Under the pieces are notes generated by a model. It made no database searches. It was not told the DNA's origin and saw nothing but the letters and a program-made list of their open reading frames with translations. Positions 60,001 through 62,000 of a stretch of 62,000 bases of DNA are shown piece by piece. The stretch covers positions 1 through 62,000 of the forward strand of contig RPFO01002324.1 of assembly GCA_009746045.1 (NCBI GenBank), in the 5' to 3' direction. The DNA is from Mesostigma viride (Eukaryota; Streptophyta; Mesostigmatophyceae; Mesostigmatales; Mesostigmataceae). Position numbers and translations under genes: made by a program. Each line of letters begins with the position of its first letter. The stretch's first letter is position 1.

Positions 60001-62000
60001 GTGGGTGCATATCGGGGAGTGGGCGCGGTTCCTTGATCAGGACACCAACCGCACGGTGAAGGTGGGTGCATATCGGGGAGTGGACGCGGTTCCTTGATCA
60101 GGACACCAACCGCACGGTGAAGGTGGGTGCATATCGGGGAGTGGGCGCGGTTCCTTGATCAGGACACCAACCGCACGGTGAAGGTGGGTGCATATCGGGG
60201 AGTGGACGCTGTTCCTTGATCAGGACACCAACCGCACGGTGAAGGTGGGTGCATATCGGGGAGTGGACACGGTTCCTTGATCAGGACACCAACCGCACGG
60301 TGAAGGTGGGTGCATATCGGGGAGTGGGCGCGGTTCCTTGATCAGGACACCAACCGCACGGTGAAGGTGGGTGCATATCGGGGAGTGGGCACGGTTCCTT
60401 GATCAGGACACCAACCGCACGGTGAAGGTGGGTGCATATCGGGGAGTGGACACGGTTCCTTGATCAGGACACCAACCGCACGGTGAAGGTGGGTGCATAT
60501 CGGGGAGTGGACACGGTTCCTTGATCAGGACACCAACCGCACGGTGAAGGTGGGTGCATATCGGGGAGTGGACGCGGTTCCTTGATCAGGACACCAACCG
60601 CACGGTGAAGGTGGGTGCATATCGGGGAGTGGGCGTGGTTCCTTGATCAGGACACCAACCGCACGGTGAAGGTGGGTGCATATCGGGGAGTGGGCGCGGT
60701 TCCTTGATCAGGACACCAACCGCACGGTGAAGGTGGGTGCATATCGGGGAGTGGACACGGTTCCTTGATCAGGACACCAACCGCACGGTGAAGGTGGGTG
60801 CATATCGGGGAGTGGACGCGGTTCCTTGATCAGGACACCAACCGCACGGTGAAGGTGGGTGCATATCGGGGAGTGGACGCGGTTCCTTGATCAGGACACC
60901 AACCGCACGGTGAAGGTGGGTGCATATCGGGGAGTGGGCACGGTTCCTTGATCAGGACACCAAGCGCACGGTGAAGGTGGGTGCATATCGGGGAGTGGAC
61001 GCTGTTCCTTGATCAGGCCACCAACCGCACGGTGAAGGTGGGTGCATATCGGGGAGTGGACGCTGTTCCTTGATCAGGACACCAACCACACGGTGAAGGT
61101 GGGTGCATATCGGGGATTGGACACGGTTCCTTGATCAGGACACCAACCGCACGGTGAAGGTGGGTGCATATCGGGGAGTGGACGCGGTTCCTTGATCAGG
61201 ACACCAACCGCACGGTGAAGGTGGGTGCATATCGGGGAGTGGACACGGTTCCTTGATCAGGACACCAACCGCACGGTGAAGGTGGGTGCATATCGGGGAG
61301 TGGGCGGGTTCCTTGATCAGGACACCAACCGCACGGTGAAGGTGGGTGCATATCGGGGAGTGGGCACGGTTCCTTGATCAGGACACCAACCGCACGGTGA
61401 AGGTGGGTGCATATCGGGGAGTGGACGCGGTTCCTTGATCAGAACACCAACCGCACGGTGAAGGTGGGTGCATATCGGGGAGTGGGCACGGTTCCTTGAT
61501 CAGGACACCAACCGCACGGTGAAGGTGGGTGCATATCGGGGAGTGGGCGCGGTTCCTTGATCAGGACACCAACCGCACGGTGAAGGTGGGTGCATATCGG
61601 GGAGTGGACACGGTTCCTTGATCAGGACACCAACCGCACGGTGAAGGTGGGTGCATATCGGGGAGTGGACGCGGTTCCTTGATCAGGACACCAACCACAC
61701 GGTGAAGGTGGGTGCATATCGGGGAGTGGACGCGGTTCCTTGATCAGGACACCAACCGCACGGTGAAGGTGGGTGCATATCGGGGAGTGGACACGGTTCC
61801 TTGATCAGGACACCAACCGCACGGTGAAGGTGGGTGCATATCGGGGAGTGGGCGTGGTTCCTTGATCAGGACACCAACCGCACGGTGAAGGTGGGTGCAT
61901 ATCGGGGAGTGGACACGGTTCCTTGATCAGGACACCAACCGCACGGTGAAGGTGGGTGCATATCGGGGAGTGGACGCGGTTCCTTGATCAGAACACCAAC
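57012..62000 (+). repeat. 61-bp minisatellite of exon end plus splice donor, gene B intron 5 (runs off window)
   Basis: About 82 units. Exon 5 ends ACGGTTCCTTGATCAGG...ACGGTGAAG at 57011 and the intron begins GTGGGTGCATATCGGGGAG. Each unit repeats those intron bases and then a copy of the last ~45 exon bases, so AAG|GTGGGTG recurs every 61 bp. Nearly all variation is in four positions after GGAGTGG (ACGCGG, GCACGG, GCGCGG, ACACGG, GCGTGG, ACGCTG). The array continues past 62000. Confidence 0.97.

Noticed and set aside
57012-62000. CRISPR array
   Set aside because: Units are contiguous with no unique spacers, in a eukaryotic intron, and derive from the neighbouring exon border.
1-62000. tRNA, rRNA or snRNA genes
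   Set aside because: No cloverleaf with A and B boxes and no conserved rRNA segment was recognised by eye. A covariance-model scan would be decisive.

Overview
The window is the left end of a eukaryotic chromosome, most likely from a green alga. It starts with about 3.4 kb of CCCTAAA repeats (TTTAGGG-type telomere). The genes are intron-rich with GT-AG introns. Their families point to Chlorophyta: receptor-type nucleotide cyclases with a periplasmic-binding-like ectodomain, a LamG/glycosyltransferase fusion, and a DIRS/PAT-type tyrosine-recombinase retrotransposon with split direct repeats (known from Volvox and Chlamydomonas). TTTAGGG argues against Chlamydomonas itself (TTTTAGGG). I cannot name the species.

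Three multi-exon genes can be read with consistent splice phases. (A) 23144 to 4719, minus strand, 12 exons: a predicted 1,492-aa transmembrane nucleotide cyclase with signal peptide, PBP-like ectodomain, EGF-like module, one membrane span and two cyclase homology domains whose catalytic residues are split between them. (B) 51589 onward, plus strand: a paralog of A with matching intron positions and phases. Five exons are visible, then a tandem array runs off the window. (C) 24831-32190, plus strand, 6 exons: a predicted 848-aa secreted or lumenal protein with signal peptide, LamG, a cadherin/Ig-like module and a family-2 glycosyltransferase. A and C are head to head across 1.7 kb; A and B form an inverted pair around a transposon-rich centre.

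Layout: 1-3391 telomere; 3392-4316 subtelomeric repeat and a retroposon tail; 4719-23144 gene A, whose introns hold a (TGTCA)n tract, minisatellites and a decayed PAT-like element; 24831-32190 gene C, with five minisatellites in introns; 32585-36830 SINE-like copy and decayed LINE copies; 37318-43928 a young LTR element without recognisable polymerase; 43947-51500 microsatellites, duplications, palindromes, a second SINE-like copy, a second copy of the telomere-adjacent repeat, a LINE 3' end and a short interstitial telomeric tract; 51589-62000 gene B and its arrays.

The most unusual signal is that tandem arrays repeatedly begin at 5' splice sites and carry the splice donor in every unit. In gene B (61-bp unit, about 82 copies) and gene C (41-bp unit) the unit is the last bases of the exon plus the first bases of the intron. 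In gene A (34-bp unit) the array starts at intron position +1. These genes therefore present many consecutive near-identical donor sites. The gene B array also contains an exact-length duplication of a 17-unit block (1,037 bp).
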